Origin: Chlorokybus atmophyticus
Taxonomy: Eukaryota > Streptophyta > Chlorokybophyceae > Chlorokybales > Chlorokybaceae
Assembly (NCBI GenBank): GCA_009103225.1
Contig: RHPI01002090.1
Span: forward strand, 1,569,733 to 1,633,732
Length of the DNA: 64,000 bases
Direction: 5' to 3'
Shown here: positions 44,867-57,191 of the stretch, in pieces
Layout: every line of letters begins with the position of its first letter
How positions within the stretch are numbered: position 1 is the stretch's first letter
The notes under the pieces: model-generated
What the model was told of the DNA's origin: nothing
Databases searched by the model: none
What the model saw: only the letters and a program-made list of their open reading frames with translations
Position numbers and translations under genes: made by a program

Positions 44867-45595
44867 CCCGATAACTGCTGCGGGAGTGGCAAGTGGAAAA
44901 ATGGCTGCTGGACTGTGCAGTGACGCCGATGCTATGGTACTGGCGAGCTCACCATAGCCATCAACTCGACGCAGTTTTGCAACAGACTTTCAGACATCAT
45001 GTGCTTCATGGTCTAGATAATGAGCAGCAATGTGAAAAGAAATCTCACCTGACCAGTCTTTGTTCTTCAGAGCCTGCTGTCACATCTTGGAGTGTAACTT
45101 GATGATGAATTCGTCCAGCGAGGTAATGCTAGCACGTCCGAAAAAGCGTAGGGACGTGGTTGAGCTGGAAGACTCCATCTCATGGTCATCACTGTCGGAC
45201 GAGAGTGGAGAAGCTCGATGCCGAGGAGTGGACAGGAACGCAGTGAAGTCGGAGAGAACACGCGCCTCTGCTGCTACGATCGTTGCTCCCGTCGCTGGTC
45301 CGCTTGTAGGTGAGATTGGAGGTTAGGCTCCAGCTGCTGAGGTCACCCTCGCCTATTGGAGAGAACGGGGTGGGCCTGCTCATACATCTAGTCCAAATGT
45401 GAAAGTGTATGCATGGTATAGTGTTTGAGCTCTACTGCCTGTCTCAATGCCGCTACCACTCACCACACTAGTGCTTGTGTGCGCACTATGTAATGACAGT
45501 GATAATAAATGCACAGGGATGTGTCCCCAGACACAGACTGCACTCTCCAATGCAGAATGCAACGCACTCACTTGGGCAAAGAGGGTGACACTGTG

Positions 45596-46200
45596 AGTCA
45601 ACAAGCCACTACTATAGGTAGTGCTGTTTACACAGTTCTTTGCATGAGCGAAAAATGTGTTACACTTCTAAGTGAGGTGAATGAGCAAGCAACATGTGGA
45701 TACTATGCCCTTACTGATGCCAACAAACACACTGCAACCAGGCATACCAAGCTTACAGCGACAACAAGCACGATGCACACACGAGCATGCACAGGCTCTC
45801 AGACAATGAGGGGGTTCTTGGTAACCGGGATGGCGTGTTCATAGTTCAAGCCGTTTCACAAGCTCTTAGCTTTCTCACCCACAGTGTCACCAGCTGATCC
45901 GGTGAACACTGTGACTACTTATACAAGTTAAATCACGACTGTTCAGAACATAAGCTAACGGTCATATCGAGGCTATTTCCACAGCAATTGCCACTCGATA
46001 TAGAACACAACTTATGACTGAACTCACAACGGAACAGCTACGCGCGGTGCCTATGTAGGCTATGGTCGTGAGCTACTTTGGAGTCATGACCTAGCTACTG
46101 GTCAGAGACGCGCGCGTGCTGGTATGCTGGTAGGCCGGGCGATGGTTTCGATGTAGACATGCTCGATGAAGGCTGGTATGCGTGGGCACTAGGCATGACA
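45596..46200 (-). repeat. Terminal repeat D, high-coordinate copy
   Basis: These 605 bp match 21004-21591 in direct orientation and end GGCATGACA next to AATCT. On the minus strand this is the upstream end of the element, ahead of gag, the place of a 5' LTR or leader. Confidence 0.75.
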
Positions 46201-46998
46201 AATCTCTACCCACACCTTATAGCCCCTATGGTTACCTCACTCCGTACATGCACCAAGAAAGTGTTATGTATTGCGCGCTCAGTGTGATTACCTTTATCCC
46301 TACTCCGCAAACCGGCGCAGATTTTTATTTATCTACACTTGATTCCGCGCGCTTGGTTGTTAGTACTCAAGTTCGAGTCAATTACAAAGCGAAGATGTTG
46401 GCAACCGAACAACTCCGCAGCAACAAATGGAATAGGCACAACGGACCTCTTGCGCTGCAATCACCTGCGGTGTGATCTTTAGGTGGGGAAAGATGACGTA
46501 CTTACGTACAATGTATATTCAAGGTGCTATGTAGTATTATAAGAGCAGCCTTCTGAAAGCCATGTGGACCCCTTTGTCGTTTGGAAACAATTGAAGTTTA
46601 AGGTCCCTATTGCCCACAAATACCATTGGCACGGTAAAGTCGAGCGTTTTAAACAATGTTAAGCATGCAAATGTTAAGCATGCAAACATTCACAGCAGAA
46701 GGGGAATTTGTGAAATTGAGTACTGCTAATGTCGGCGTTTGGAGCTGTTGTTACGAATGTCACATGAACGGTTCCTCTAGACACTCATGTTTAAAACTTG
46801 TATTCAATATTCGCGTCGTTATTCACGAATTGTATGTGGTGGCGAGAATTGCGAATGTCAATGTCCCAAAGTCAATATTACGGGTGATCCACTCCCCACC
46901 CATGTCAATAACCTGAGTATAATCACGATTATCGTAAGTCGCTGTTAGTGGGCTACGAAATATTGTGGGGCGCCTGTTATAATGTTCGAGAGGGATAA
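46201..46998. other. Spacer between mobile elements
   Basis: There is no gene with splice support. A duplicated TTAAGCATGCAAA occurs near 46659-46685. It is probably original flanking DNA. Confidence 0.4.
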
Positions 46999-47308
46999 TG
47001 TCGCAAAATGTTTCCCCTGCCGGCTGATTAAATACTGGTAACGGCCGTGCACTTGAGGATACTCATTTGGACTGTCGTGGCTCAGTCCACCTGTAATCTC
47101 AATACAAAGACCTGAGTATAACGGCCGACCGTTTACACAAAGGGACTGACCCAGACGGACAGGTTCCTGTCAGGTACTTATCAGTCAAGCAAAAGGGACT
47201 TGATCTAACTAGCCGGTACCTGTAAGATACCTATCAGTCAAGCAAAGGTGACTTAGCCTAACAGACAGGTATCTGACCGGTACTTATTAGTTAGGTACCG
47301 GCAACTTT

Positions 47309-48758
47309 CGTTGCAAAATGTTTTCCCTGCCAGCCGACTATATATTGGCAACGGCCGTCCACCTGAGGATACCCATTTGGACTGTCGTGGCTCAGTCCAC
47401 CTGTAATCTCGATACATGGACCTGAGTATAACGGCCGTCACCATTAGTTGGCGTCCGTCTGCATAAACCACCACTTATATGTACCTGAAACTTACCTCTC
47501 AGTCACGATAAGGCGAGTTTGCCTAATTGACAAGTACCTAACCGTTAACAAATAGGTACCGGCAACTGTACGCTAACTGAGCGAAATTGTCAGGTACCTT
47601 AAGATAACTTTAAGGTACCAGCCGTTGATGATGTGTACCTTTGCAGGTACACGTTGGTACCGCTCAATCATGATTAGGTGTCACACATGATTATCGTTGC
47701 AAGAATGTGCTTGAAAAAATTATTCAAGAATTTACAACGCAAATTGAAAAGAGCTACTACTGCTACTACTACTAGTACTACTACTCTTGTACTAAGCTGC
47801 CGCTCCTGCACCGCCCGCTCAGCTCCGCGGCCGCTGTTCCTCCGCCGCCGCCGGCGCTGGAAAGCACAAGGCAATCAAGGGAATCAAACAAGCGCAGTGA
47901 ACATACACAACATACACAACATACACACTCACGTGCTGCCGCTTGCCATGTAACGCCGCCGCCTAGCCTGGTTTATCCTAGCATGGCCTGGCCTGGCTTG
48001 GTCAAGTCTAGCCTGTCCTGGCATGGCCGCCCCAAGACAAGAAGGGTGGTTAGGCTGCATGCGGTGTTGTGCGTAGAGCAACGTTAGACAGCAACCAAAC
48101 TTACCTACCCGCCGCCGCCGCCGCCGCCGCCATCACCGCCACCGCCACCGCCGCACAACTGTCCTTGAAGCCGTTAAGTACTTGAAACAAATGCTCAACT
48201 GCTTCAACTTCAACTTCAATGTTTATGGTAAAATTGTACCATTAAAATGGTACGACGGCACCAGTATACTCTCTCGTGATGAGTACCATATTGGGTACTA
48301 TGATGGAACTGTTTGTACCATTGTTGTACTCGCCGCCATCGCTCGTCCCTCTTTGGTGACTTGGTTGGGATTAATAGTCACTTGCTTGCCAATTAACGTT
48401 TGTCGCCGCCGCGTCTTATGTACGGCCGACGGCGGTACAACTTTGACTCACCTGTATCATTCGTCACCATTAGGGGCTTGAGCATTCACTAAATTGTCAT
48501 AATAGGTAGGTCGCCGTTGCGTAAGCTGGATGACCGGCGGTCGGCCGTCAACATATGTTGCTGTCACGTCATCACCGGTAGGCAACAATCCATTTTATCA
48601 AACGATAGGCGGTCGGCAATCTATTATTGTCCACAATGTACACCGGCAGTTCATGCAGTCCCTTTATGGCTCAAGTCGTTAGGTTTGTTGGGGTCAGATA
48701 AGGTCATGCACCCAACAGTCCCTCAGTCCATGGTCAGTCACATGTAAAGTTTGCGACG
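47309..48758. mobile_element. Non-autonomous relative B, nested in A
   Basis: It begins CGTTGCAAAATGTTTTCCC and ends AAAGTTTGCGACG, flanked by TT on both sides (47307-47308 and 48759-48760), and is 1450 bp long. It has the same two end types as A and as the 14.6-kb element. Inside are a TACCATT-AA-AATGGTA palindrome (48237-48254) and a CCG tract (48108-48133). It contains no protein gene. Confidence 0.85.
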
Positions 48759-49428
48759 TTGCGGTAACTGTCCTAACTGCCAGGTACCTAGTTATGACTA
48801 ACGGTACATTCAAGTACCGTCAGTGAGTAAGTACCGCGTTTGTGTGACATCGACTGTGCAAGACGGCAATCATATATCACAACTTGATTACATCACAGTC
48901 ATATATGTCACATAAACAGTACAAGCCCCACTACTAACATACTACGGTATACTACACTACACTACTATGTTAGTAGGACTACCAACTACACTACAGTCTG
49001 TCGCCGCTAAGTCTTGTGCTGCCGCTTGCATGCTGCTTCAGCCCTCCTAGCCTGGACGTCCTGAGGAAAGAGGGGCGGTCAGCTAGGGCGGCGCAACACA
49101 TTATATACACACCACCACCACCACCACCACCACCACAACAGCGCACCTGCTGGCGGCCGCCGCCGCCGCCACCGCCGCCACCGCCTGGCCTAGCCTGGTG
49201 GCGGCCCTGCAGCACGAAGGGTGGAAGGGCGGTCAGGCTGCTGCGCAGGACATGACAAGACATGCACAAGCACATAAGCACATACCTGCCGCCGTCGCCG
49301 CCGCCACCGCCGCAGCAGCACAACGCTCAACTGCGCAAGTCACCTTGCACAGTTGAGCATTGTGTTGCGGCTTAGCGTTTGAATTCACAAGGGGGCCGTT
49401 GAGTTTAAAAAATCAATGGCTTCCCTTA

Positions 49429-49557
49429 TGACACCATCGTACCATTACCATGGTACTTTTGTACCATTGTAATAGTACAAAAGTACCAATACAATGTTAC
49501 CATTGTAATGGTACTGCTGTACCATATCAATGGTACGATTGTACCATTGAGACGAAA
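49429..49557. repeat. Cluster of TACCAT/ATGGTA half-sites
   Basis: Within about 130 bp there are some ten copies of GTACCAT or its complement in alternating orientation, including TACCATTACCATGGTA and GTACCATATCAATGGTAC. The cluster lies in relative A and is equivalent to the promoter clusters of the large transposon. Confidence 0.8.
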
Positions 49558-50021
49558 CTTCCAGCGTATCATACATCGGTATTTGTCCCAACTTACCGCC
49601 ACTGCTCGTCCCTAAGTTGGGACTAATAAGTCACATGCTTGCCATTTTTGATACATCACCGTCGCAAAATGCTATACGACCGACGGTCGATCGTTCCAGC
49701 TACGTAAATATTTCGTATCATATGTTGTTATTAGGAAACTAAGAGGTGACTTTATTGCCATAACAGGAAGGTCGCCGCCGCGGGTGCCGTACGATCGGCG
49801 GTCGGCCATCGACATATGTTACAAGCAGGTCATGACAGGCATGCAACAGTCCATTATATTGTACGATAGGCCATGGGCCGTTGATTGTTATCCACAATAT
49901 ATACCGGCAGTCCAGCCAGTCCCTTTATGGCCCAAGTCGTCAGAGTTAGGTACGGTCAAGTAGGGTCAGGCACTCGTCAGTCCCTCAGTCCCTGGTCAGT
50001 CACCATGTAAAATTTGCGACG

Positions 50022-50693
50022 AAGCAAATGAATACTATAACATAAGCGCCTTACCAATAGCTTATGGCAGCAATAGTCGCTATTATGTGAGGGACCACGT
50101 GTCATTAATGTATCAATGACATGTCCCATAACCAATACAATACAACACAGTTTTCAAGTACTTTTCGCTTCGTATCTTATTGAATGCATAACGTGCAAGC
50201 TTTTTATATGAAGCTTCTCTTGTCGCAGATTGACAGTCGTGATGCATTGTCGTTTTTGCACAGAATTCAACACAATGCATTGCAACTTGATTCTTGTAGA
50301 GGGATCACGCTGTAGCTGATTCAATTGGTAAGCTGACAGCTCAAGTGAAGTTGCAAGAATGCCTTGCATGTTGAGACGTCAAGCCGCCGCAATGCCTAAT
50401 TGCAACGTATGAATGTTAAACTGTAATTCCTCGAAAAACCTCGCAATTGGTGACCCAAAGTGGGAACTCCCCAAGTAATTTTTGTTGCGTAGGCTTGCAG
50501 AACTCCTCGTTGGGGCAAGGGCCCAAATCAATTCAAGGCTGTGCTGACCCTAGTATACCGCGGCGCTTATCCATTTTCTGCCGCGGCATACAAGGGCTCT
50601 AGGGTTTCAGTTTCATGCTGCTTCAGGCGTGGGCGTGTGTGGTAAGGGGTGTGGTCGGCGAGGTGGGCAAGCACCTTGGGGCGTGCGGCGGCG
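50022..50693. other. Intergenic DNA upstream of NdhN
   Basis: AT-rich sequence, then GC-rich DNA approaching the NdhN start. No other feature is seen; it should include the NdhN promoter. Confidence 0.45.
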
Positions 50694-52369
50694 ATGGCGG
50701 CTGCGGCTGCGGCGGTGGGGTTGGCGTCATCCGCATTATCTGCTGCGGTGCCCGCCCCCACGACCGCGTCGGCGACGCCTGGAGCTCGGAGGCAAGATGC
50801 CTTGCGAGGGGGTTTCTTGCGGGGGCAGCAGCCGGCGGTGGCGCTACGGGGGCAGGCGGCGGCGCCCTTGGTGGGCAGCTGCGGCGCTAGGTCGACAACA
50901 GCCCGTGCTGGCCTGCTGGATTTCATTGGCGGGGATTACATCCGGCCTGACACTGATCGTTTTATGAAGGTGGGTATCCTTGGCGTGCAGTACCAATGCT
51001 GCATGTCCGCGTAACGAAGGCGGGGTGATGTCGCAATATGCTGCTATACTGCGACATGCTGCGAATGGCGATGTATGCACAGATGTTCTCTCCAGTGCTT
51101 CATCATGCAACAGCAGGTTGCTTGTAGCAATCTGCATTGCACAGACAAGCCAGTACGTTTTGTCAGTTGCCTAGAACCCACATGAGGCTTACAGCTCAGT
51201 ATGCCATCATTTAGTCACATTGACACCGTCTTGCTTCTGATGACCGTTGCATTGCATTCTTTTCTCGAAGTAATGCATCATGTTGCCGTTTTAACAGTCC
51301 CTGTCAAGCTGCTGCATTTTGGCAAGCATCAGCAAACACCTTGTATTGCTTTCAAACGTCCATCTTCAGCTGTGCAGTGTTAGTTATCCTAGAAAGTAGT
51401 GCATAGCTTGAGATCTCTCCATTGCTGCGCACGTCAACACAGTGGCAATATGTTTTTGGCCACGTCTTTGTACCATTTTTTTTAATTACTGTCATCTGGT
51501 TAAGGCTGTTGCAACCAGCCCTTTCTGAGTCAGGTTGTACTTGTGAATGAGGGTTGCCCTACACAGGCCGTTGAAGAGGAAGGCGCCGTGGGCTGCTGGG
51601 TTCCTGCAGAGGGTGGTGTGGAAGGCCGCTATGTGAACCGTCTGAAGGGCCTCGGTTACTACATCATGAACATGACCGCACGCGGTTTTGGTGACATCCC
51701 GTCCTACCTTACAAAAACACACGGTCGCACTCCGGTAAGGACATTCGTGCCAGGCTTGCTGATCTGTTATAGCTTCTTGCAACTGGGTAGTCAGCCAGTA
51801 GAGTCCACTACTCATTTTGCCACACTGTCATGTTGGGGTGGCAAACCCTCGTGGGTGTTGTTGTGTGGGTTGCATGCGCTTTTGAATGATATTGCAGTGC
51901 ATGCATTGCTGATGAAGCTCCATTGGTACATGTGCAGCCCCACCTTGGAAAACAGCCTCTCAAGATGTTTTACTACCCCGCAGAGCTGGACTCTCGTTTA
52001 GCTGTTCTGCCCCCAAACAAGAAGGGAATCGTCTTGTGGCTCATTGAGGGCAAGGTTGGTTGTACAGCATGCTTGCGTCTGTGAAACACCCTATGTTGCA
52101 CAACCTCCTGAGCAATTGCTTCGCTCTTAGGTGCTTTCACGCGCTGAGTTGCAGTATCTTGCACTGCTCCCAACTCTAAGACCAGAAATCAAGGTCGTCG
52201 TCGAAATCGGCACCAGGTACTTGTGCGCTCCATCATTGCTCACAGCCTGTAACTGACTACCCAATGCCCTGAGCACACTGTTCGTAATTGCAGCCGCAAC
52301 TTCGAGTTTCAGCCACTGAAAGATGTTGCTGCGGGACCGGTTGGCGCACGTGGCGCCCCAGGGAGGTAG
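50694..52369 (+). CDS. ndhN: NAD(P)H-quinone oxidoreductase (NDH-1) subunit N, chloroplastic
   Basis: Exons 50694-50969, 51567-51734, 51938-52054, 52131-52216 and 52294-52369 join in frame to give 240 residues. An Ala-rich N-terminus (MAAAAAAVGLASSALSAAV, Arg-rich further on) looks like a transit peptide. The mature part shows GLLDFIGGDYIRPD, GGVEGRYVNRLKGLGYY, ARGFGDIPSYLTKTHG, PHLGKQPLKMFYYPAELDSR, LPPNKKGIVLWLIEGKVLSR and ELQYLALLPTLRPEIKVVVE, the hallmark of NdhN. NdhN belongs to the stromal subcomplex of the plastid NDH complex that runs cyclic electron flow around photosystem I. It ends with TAG. Most chlorophyte algae lack this complex, so the gene points to a streptophyte-type host. 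Confidence 0.95.
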
Positions 52370-55232
52370 TCTGTCCGCGGCATGGTGACAACTTCATCAA
52401 GTTGTGGTGTACACGTTGGAAAACGAGAACATGGATAAGTTAGACTCTGCGCAATTGAGGCTACTACTTGGGTAACGAAGCAATGGTTAAACTAAGCTAT
52501 TAAGCTCTAGGCTTCATCTATTGCACAGCCTGTGGACCTTCAGCTTGGTAGAGCGCGCAAGGCATGTAGCATGCCACCCATGGTAATTATGAAGGGTGTT
52601 GCTGCCAACTTGTAGGTCATGGGGGTGTCTGGGTAAGTGTCGTATATTTTGCATTGTAGCATATGTACCCAATGTCTGAATAGCCTTCAATGGTGTGTGC
52701 ATCACAATCCATGGCAAATCTTTGGATACCAATGGGTAAGTGGGTTAGGGCTTTGACGCATCATGCACATGTGTACAGAAGGTCAAAGGACCAATGCAGC
52801 ATTCATAGTGTGCTTGCACGCGCTCAGCATGCATTGGACATGGCGCATAGACATTTTGCAGGACTGAACGGATATTGCACGCTTCGAATATGGGGCATTT
52901 GTCAGCCTGATTTGTACGAAGTGCTTCGTTCAGCACTAAGATGGCGGCCACGTCACTGTGTGCATCAGCGAGTGGCTTGCACACCACAGCGGGAGAAGGC
53001 ATGGGCGATGCTCTAGCAGAGGAGGGCCATGACCCACCCCAATGACTACGCTGTAAGACGTCGCAGTGCTCTTGGCATGAGGCCCATGCGGCTGATGCAT
53101 GCTAGCAGGCAAAGTCGAGTTGTGCTTTGCGCTTGCATTGTTGTATTAAAGTTTGTTAGCGGTATGGCTTTGATACAGGGTCCATGTGACCATTGGATGT
53201 AAAAGAGAGTGTGGTGGGGCAGTAGTCTCAAAGGCCATGCCAGGTTGAGCACAAGTACACGCAGTCCCACACACGGCGGAGGCGGACGTGGTGTTGGGTG
53301 AGCTGGGGTGAGGTTGGCCCGGTGATAGGCATGATGCGTAGTTGTGTTGTGTCCGCTTGTGTACTTGGTAGGCAGCTACGCATGCTAACAACTCGTTGCA
53401 TGCAATCCATTGGATTATGCTTGCACAGCATTCAACTATCCTTACCACAATCGCAGCATGCAGACACCATATACCACCTTGATAACCGCCAGGCTATACG
53501 CTAGTTCTACATGCATGACCACCCAGTAGTTTTTCATATCCATCATACTACTGCAAGTGGATAGTGTGTATAGGCGTAATGGTAGCTTGTTACTCGAAAA
53601 CTGGTTTGTAAACAATAATAGAGTAAGGAAACTAAGCCGGCCAACACATAGTATACAACGGATGGATTGGGGCCAATCAGACAAGCAAGCAAGCACAACA
53701 CAGCAAAGCTTGATAATACAGCACAAGCAAGGCAAAAACAACAGGGTGGGGGCCCCCACGAAACTTTAGCTAAGTGCACTAGTTATAGACCAGCAGAAGG
53801 GAGAAGTTCAGAATCCACCGCCGCCGCCACCCATGACGACGAGGACTGTGCGGCTGCCAATGCCTCCGAGGGTTTAAGCGGCTGCCCGCGCTCTTTTCCC
53901 CTGCGCGTAAGTCACTCACATAACCGGTAGTAATTGCGGCTCATACTTACAACGCGCGTTGCGAATGTAGCAAGGACGCGCAGAGCAGGGCATTTTTGCA
54001 GTGCACAAGGAAGTGTTGTGAGCGGTGCATTAACTGGACATATATGCGGGCAGTGAATCTGCACATAGGGTATAGCAATGAATGTACAAGCATAGCATAG
54101 CAGTAGCCAACAAGCAAACAACCAGCAGCAGCCAACACCAAGCGCATACAAGTATATTACACTACGGGGCTGGGCTTTCTATGTGCAAGTGCAGCAACCA
54201 ATACCCACGTAGATAGCAGATGTTGGTACAGCAGCGCCCAGCAAGTACCTGGGCAGCACAAGAGAAGGGCGAAGGGAGAGAAGGGTAGAGGTTGAGACAG
54301 TGCACAGCAGGTCGGCGACTTTATCACCCTTGCCAATGCCTACAGGTCCACTGCCCAGTATCGCATCTTATCCTGCAACCCACAACGGGCACAAACGGGT
54401 AATACTCGCCAAAATGGCTGCAGGCGTTAGGGTTTGGAACAAATTTGGCAGTCATTCATGGCAGTCATTCATGGCAGTCATTCACATGAACAAAAAGCGG
54501 GCATTGTACAGCATGCTCCCCACTGAGTCAACATCACGTAGTTACCTTGTGATGACAGCAGTGCTTGATGCAATCAAATCTGAACAGATGTCTATACTTG
54601 CAATCGTAGTGGTAACCTGGTTTGTTCCATAAAGCCGCCCTCAACTTGGAGATGAGCACTCGTCTGTCATATCCCATGCTTTGCATGTCCGACAACAGGC
54701 GCTGCACCTCCTGCAACATGTAGGCAATTGCATGTGTCATGTTGATATCTTACACGTCACGCTAAATGGATAGGACCTAATCTCTCCAAACCTACAACGC
54801 ATCATGCACCATTTGCTGTTGCAGAAATTGTTACAAGCAATACATTATGGCATGTGGTAAGGACATAGCCATTAATAAAGTTATCACGGCAGAGTTCTAA
54901 CTACTTGATGCGGATTCACAAGTGCGTAAGTCATCTCCGCGTGCATGACGTATCAGACAACTGGCACCACGGCACAGCACGAAGTAGCTGTCATTGCAGC
55001 AAACTCAGCCAACCAGATACCGACGAGAAACAGGGGCCCTACATGCTGTCCCCTTGAGGGAAGCTCTACACTAATGCTCAAGCACCAACACATAGGTACA
55101 GCAACGCGTGTGCTGCGGGTGCTGGTCCTGCACAGCGCACTGTGATAACTCTTCAGTACCCTTTGCAACAAACTGAACAATCTACAAACAGGCAGCAGCC
55201 AATTGAACAGACTCCAAAGAGCAAGAACGCAC
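52370..55232. other. Intergenic, with two possible unassigned exons
   Basis: Mostly nothing recognisable. On the minus strand, a stretch near 54718-54628 reads EVQRLLSDMQSMGYDRRVLI after an acceptor TTGCAG, and one near 53908-53783 reads KGKERGQPLKPSEALAAAQS after ACGCGCAG and ends in TAA. They could be alternative 3' exons of the transporter gene (a GTGAGT donor overlaps its last codon) or of an unrecognised gene. Confidence 0.35.
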
Positions 55233-57191
55233 TCACTTCTCAAGATGCTCAACATGCAGTGTTCTAGGCGCTTGGCTATCACCAGCCACGCTGGTGCCAC
55301 TGCTACTGTTACCAACAATGTCTTGGTGCTGTGGACTCTCGCGCAGACCCGTCAGGCTTCTATCCCTCGGCTTGAGCGGAACATATTCGGGAGCGAGGTT
55401 GGTACCATCGCTGTGTATGGGTGATGACGTCCCTCGCCGTGAAGTGCTTCCAAGGTTTAACTCCTTGCTATCAATCAATATAGAAACGCTGTCTTCATCC
55501 AAATCTGCATATATGTCGGACATGCTTCCAATAGACCTTTTCGCCTTCAATGGCTTCAAGGGTGGGGGATATATAGGTACAGGGCTTAAAGCTGGCTTGT
55601 CTATGGCAGGTGCGCTCAGGTTGGGAGGCTGCTTTGCCAGCGCTCGCGTGTATAAAGCTGAGAATACAGCCACAACGCCAACCCACTGGCCAATGGTCAG
55701 GGGATGAAAGAAAATCAGGCAGGACAACAATATGCTGAGCATCTGCCTGGTGGTCATCATTGTTGCAAGCACGAGTGCCCCGTATGCGCGTATCGTGCTG
55801 TAGATCAAGCACTGCGATACCGTTGCCGCTATCGACATGATAGTTGCGCCACTGATCAAGTCAATATGCCTGCTTGCAAAGGCCAAGGATGGTACCGCCT
55901 GTCCAAAAGCAAGGAGTCCTGAAGCACAGTACAATGGTTACAAGTCAAACATGCACAAAACATGCGAAACAACACTATTAACCTGCAAGTCCTAGCAAAC
56001 TGGAGCTTTGTAAGCTAACTTGCTTTCTAGAAGGGTCTTACCTATGAGGCTCCCACCAGCAGACATGACGGTCACATAGAAAATCATGTTGGCAGTGGTC
56101 AATGCAGGATATAACCGGAATAATTTGTCCTGGTAGCTGGATGTGAATCCATCAAATATGAGGTACACAGAGATCAGAATGGCGCCATAGGTGGGTGTCA
56201 GCTTTGATGGTTGCGGCAAGTCTGAGGTTACATCCTGCCATTGCACTTAGGGCTTATTCGATCAGCCAATGCGTGATGAGTCACTGCAGCCAAGCGCATC
56301 GCAGCCAGCACTCACCCCAGTCAGGACAAACATTGTGCAACCCAATGTGACGATCATGGCTGTCACTTTCTGAGGTGTGGTGTACGACTTGCCCATGAAC
56401 AAACCTCCAATGAGCATAACAGGAATCATCTTGGCGCACTTCGCTAAAGTCTGCAGCGGGAAACTGACATACTTAAGCGCCTGCCCAGCAAACCAGTCAC
56501 ACTGTCAGCAGGAGAGTGTGCCAACGTACACAAGAAGCTATAACAAATCTGCTACGTGTGCCCCCAAAAGTGCAAATACAAATAAGATTCACTGTTTTAC
56601 ATCTCCCCGGCCCCAGACACATCCATGACTCACAAACGGAGAGAACAGAACTACAACATGCATGCCAGCGGCAACAGTCATGCGTCTGCTGCGTGCCTCC
56701 ATTTGTGTAGTACTGCAGAACTTACAAATACCAGTAAGTATTCAGTAAGCCGACAGTCTGGGCCTAACTGCGCGGCGTACCTCAGCCTGGCAGGTTGTGG
56801 AGATGATGTTTGAGACCGCCGTGATAGCATATGAAGCGATTGGCGCCTCAGGAGCCAGCGTCTTGCCTTTGTACAGAATGTACACCAATGCGGCCACGGC
56901 CGTCATTAGTCTGTTGCACAGCGTGAGGAACAGCGAGTACTGGAACCGGTCCTGCTCCTCTCCATAGGGTTTGGTCATGATGCGCTCTTGCATAAGACTA
57001 CACACATGCGCTGCCGTAAGACAACAGCATGCACATCAATGACAACAAGCTTAAGCAACACGCCTTCTGCGCAGGGGCAATTAGTGTTGTACTTACGCCC
57101 AGACTGCCAGCGAACCGATCAGGCCAAGCTGCAGCACGCATGCTACGAAGAGCTCCTGGGCGCGCTCGCGGTCCGGCAGCCATTTCGTCAT
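55233..57191 (-). CDS. UTR5-like nucleotide-sugar transporter (SLC35B family)
   Basis: Exons 57191-57097, 56997-56781, 56480-56316, 56234-56042 and 55918-55233 join in frame to give 451 residues. The landmarks are LMQERIMTKPYGEEQDRFQY, ISTTCQAEALKYVSFPLQTL, AKCAKMIPVMLIGG, YLIFDGFTSSYQDKLFRLYP and IRAYGALVLATMMTTRQMLS, a close match to plant UDP-galactose transporter 5/5B and to animal SLC35B2-type carriers. About eight to ten hydrophobic segments span the protein. It should exchange nucleotide sugars (or PAPS) across the Golgi or ER membrane; the substrate cannot be read from the sequence. A C-terminal Ser/Pro-rich tail of about 130 residues is extra compared with plant homologues. The last codons overlap a GTGAGT, so alternative splicing of the tail is possible. 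Confidence 0.9.

Larger units (their letters stand above)
20816..46200 (-). mobile_element. Ty3/gypsy element encoding a DNA methyltransferase, split by a 14.6-kb transposon
   Basis: Read on the minus strand the order is: a 600-bp repeat (46200-45596), gag with two zinc knuckles, Ala/Thr/Pro-rich regions, protease, C5-cytosine methyltransferase, reverse transcriptase/RNase H, integrase (interrupted 37711-23096) and a PHD-like finger. A G-rich polypurine tract follows (about 21833-21845), then repeats that end at 20816. Outer flanks TAATC (20811-20815) and AATCT (46201-46205) share AATC, a possible target duplication. Many stops and frameshifts are present. The exact LTR limits are unresolved: the ~590-bp repeat lies at both ends, and a ~200-240-bp repeat is present twice only at the low-coordinate end. 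Confidence 0.8.
46999..50021. mobile_element. Non-autonomous relative A of the 14.6-kb transposon
   Basis: It begins TGTCGCAAAATGTTTCCCCTGCC and ends AAAATTTGCGACG, with a 2-bp AA duplication on both sides (46997-46998 and 50022-50023). It is about 1.57 kb once the nested relative B is removed. It keeps the 53-bp subterminal repeats (47141-47290), a TACCAT palindrome cluster (49429-49557) and CCG tracts (49156-49190, 49285-49317), but no transposase. Its orientation is opposite to that of the large element. Confidence 0.85.

Noticed and set aside
49016-49323. Pro-rich or Gly-rich protein frames on both strands
   Set aside because: They arise from CCG and CAC trinucleotide runs inside a non-autonomous element.
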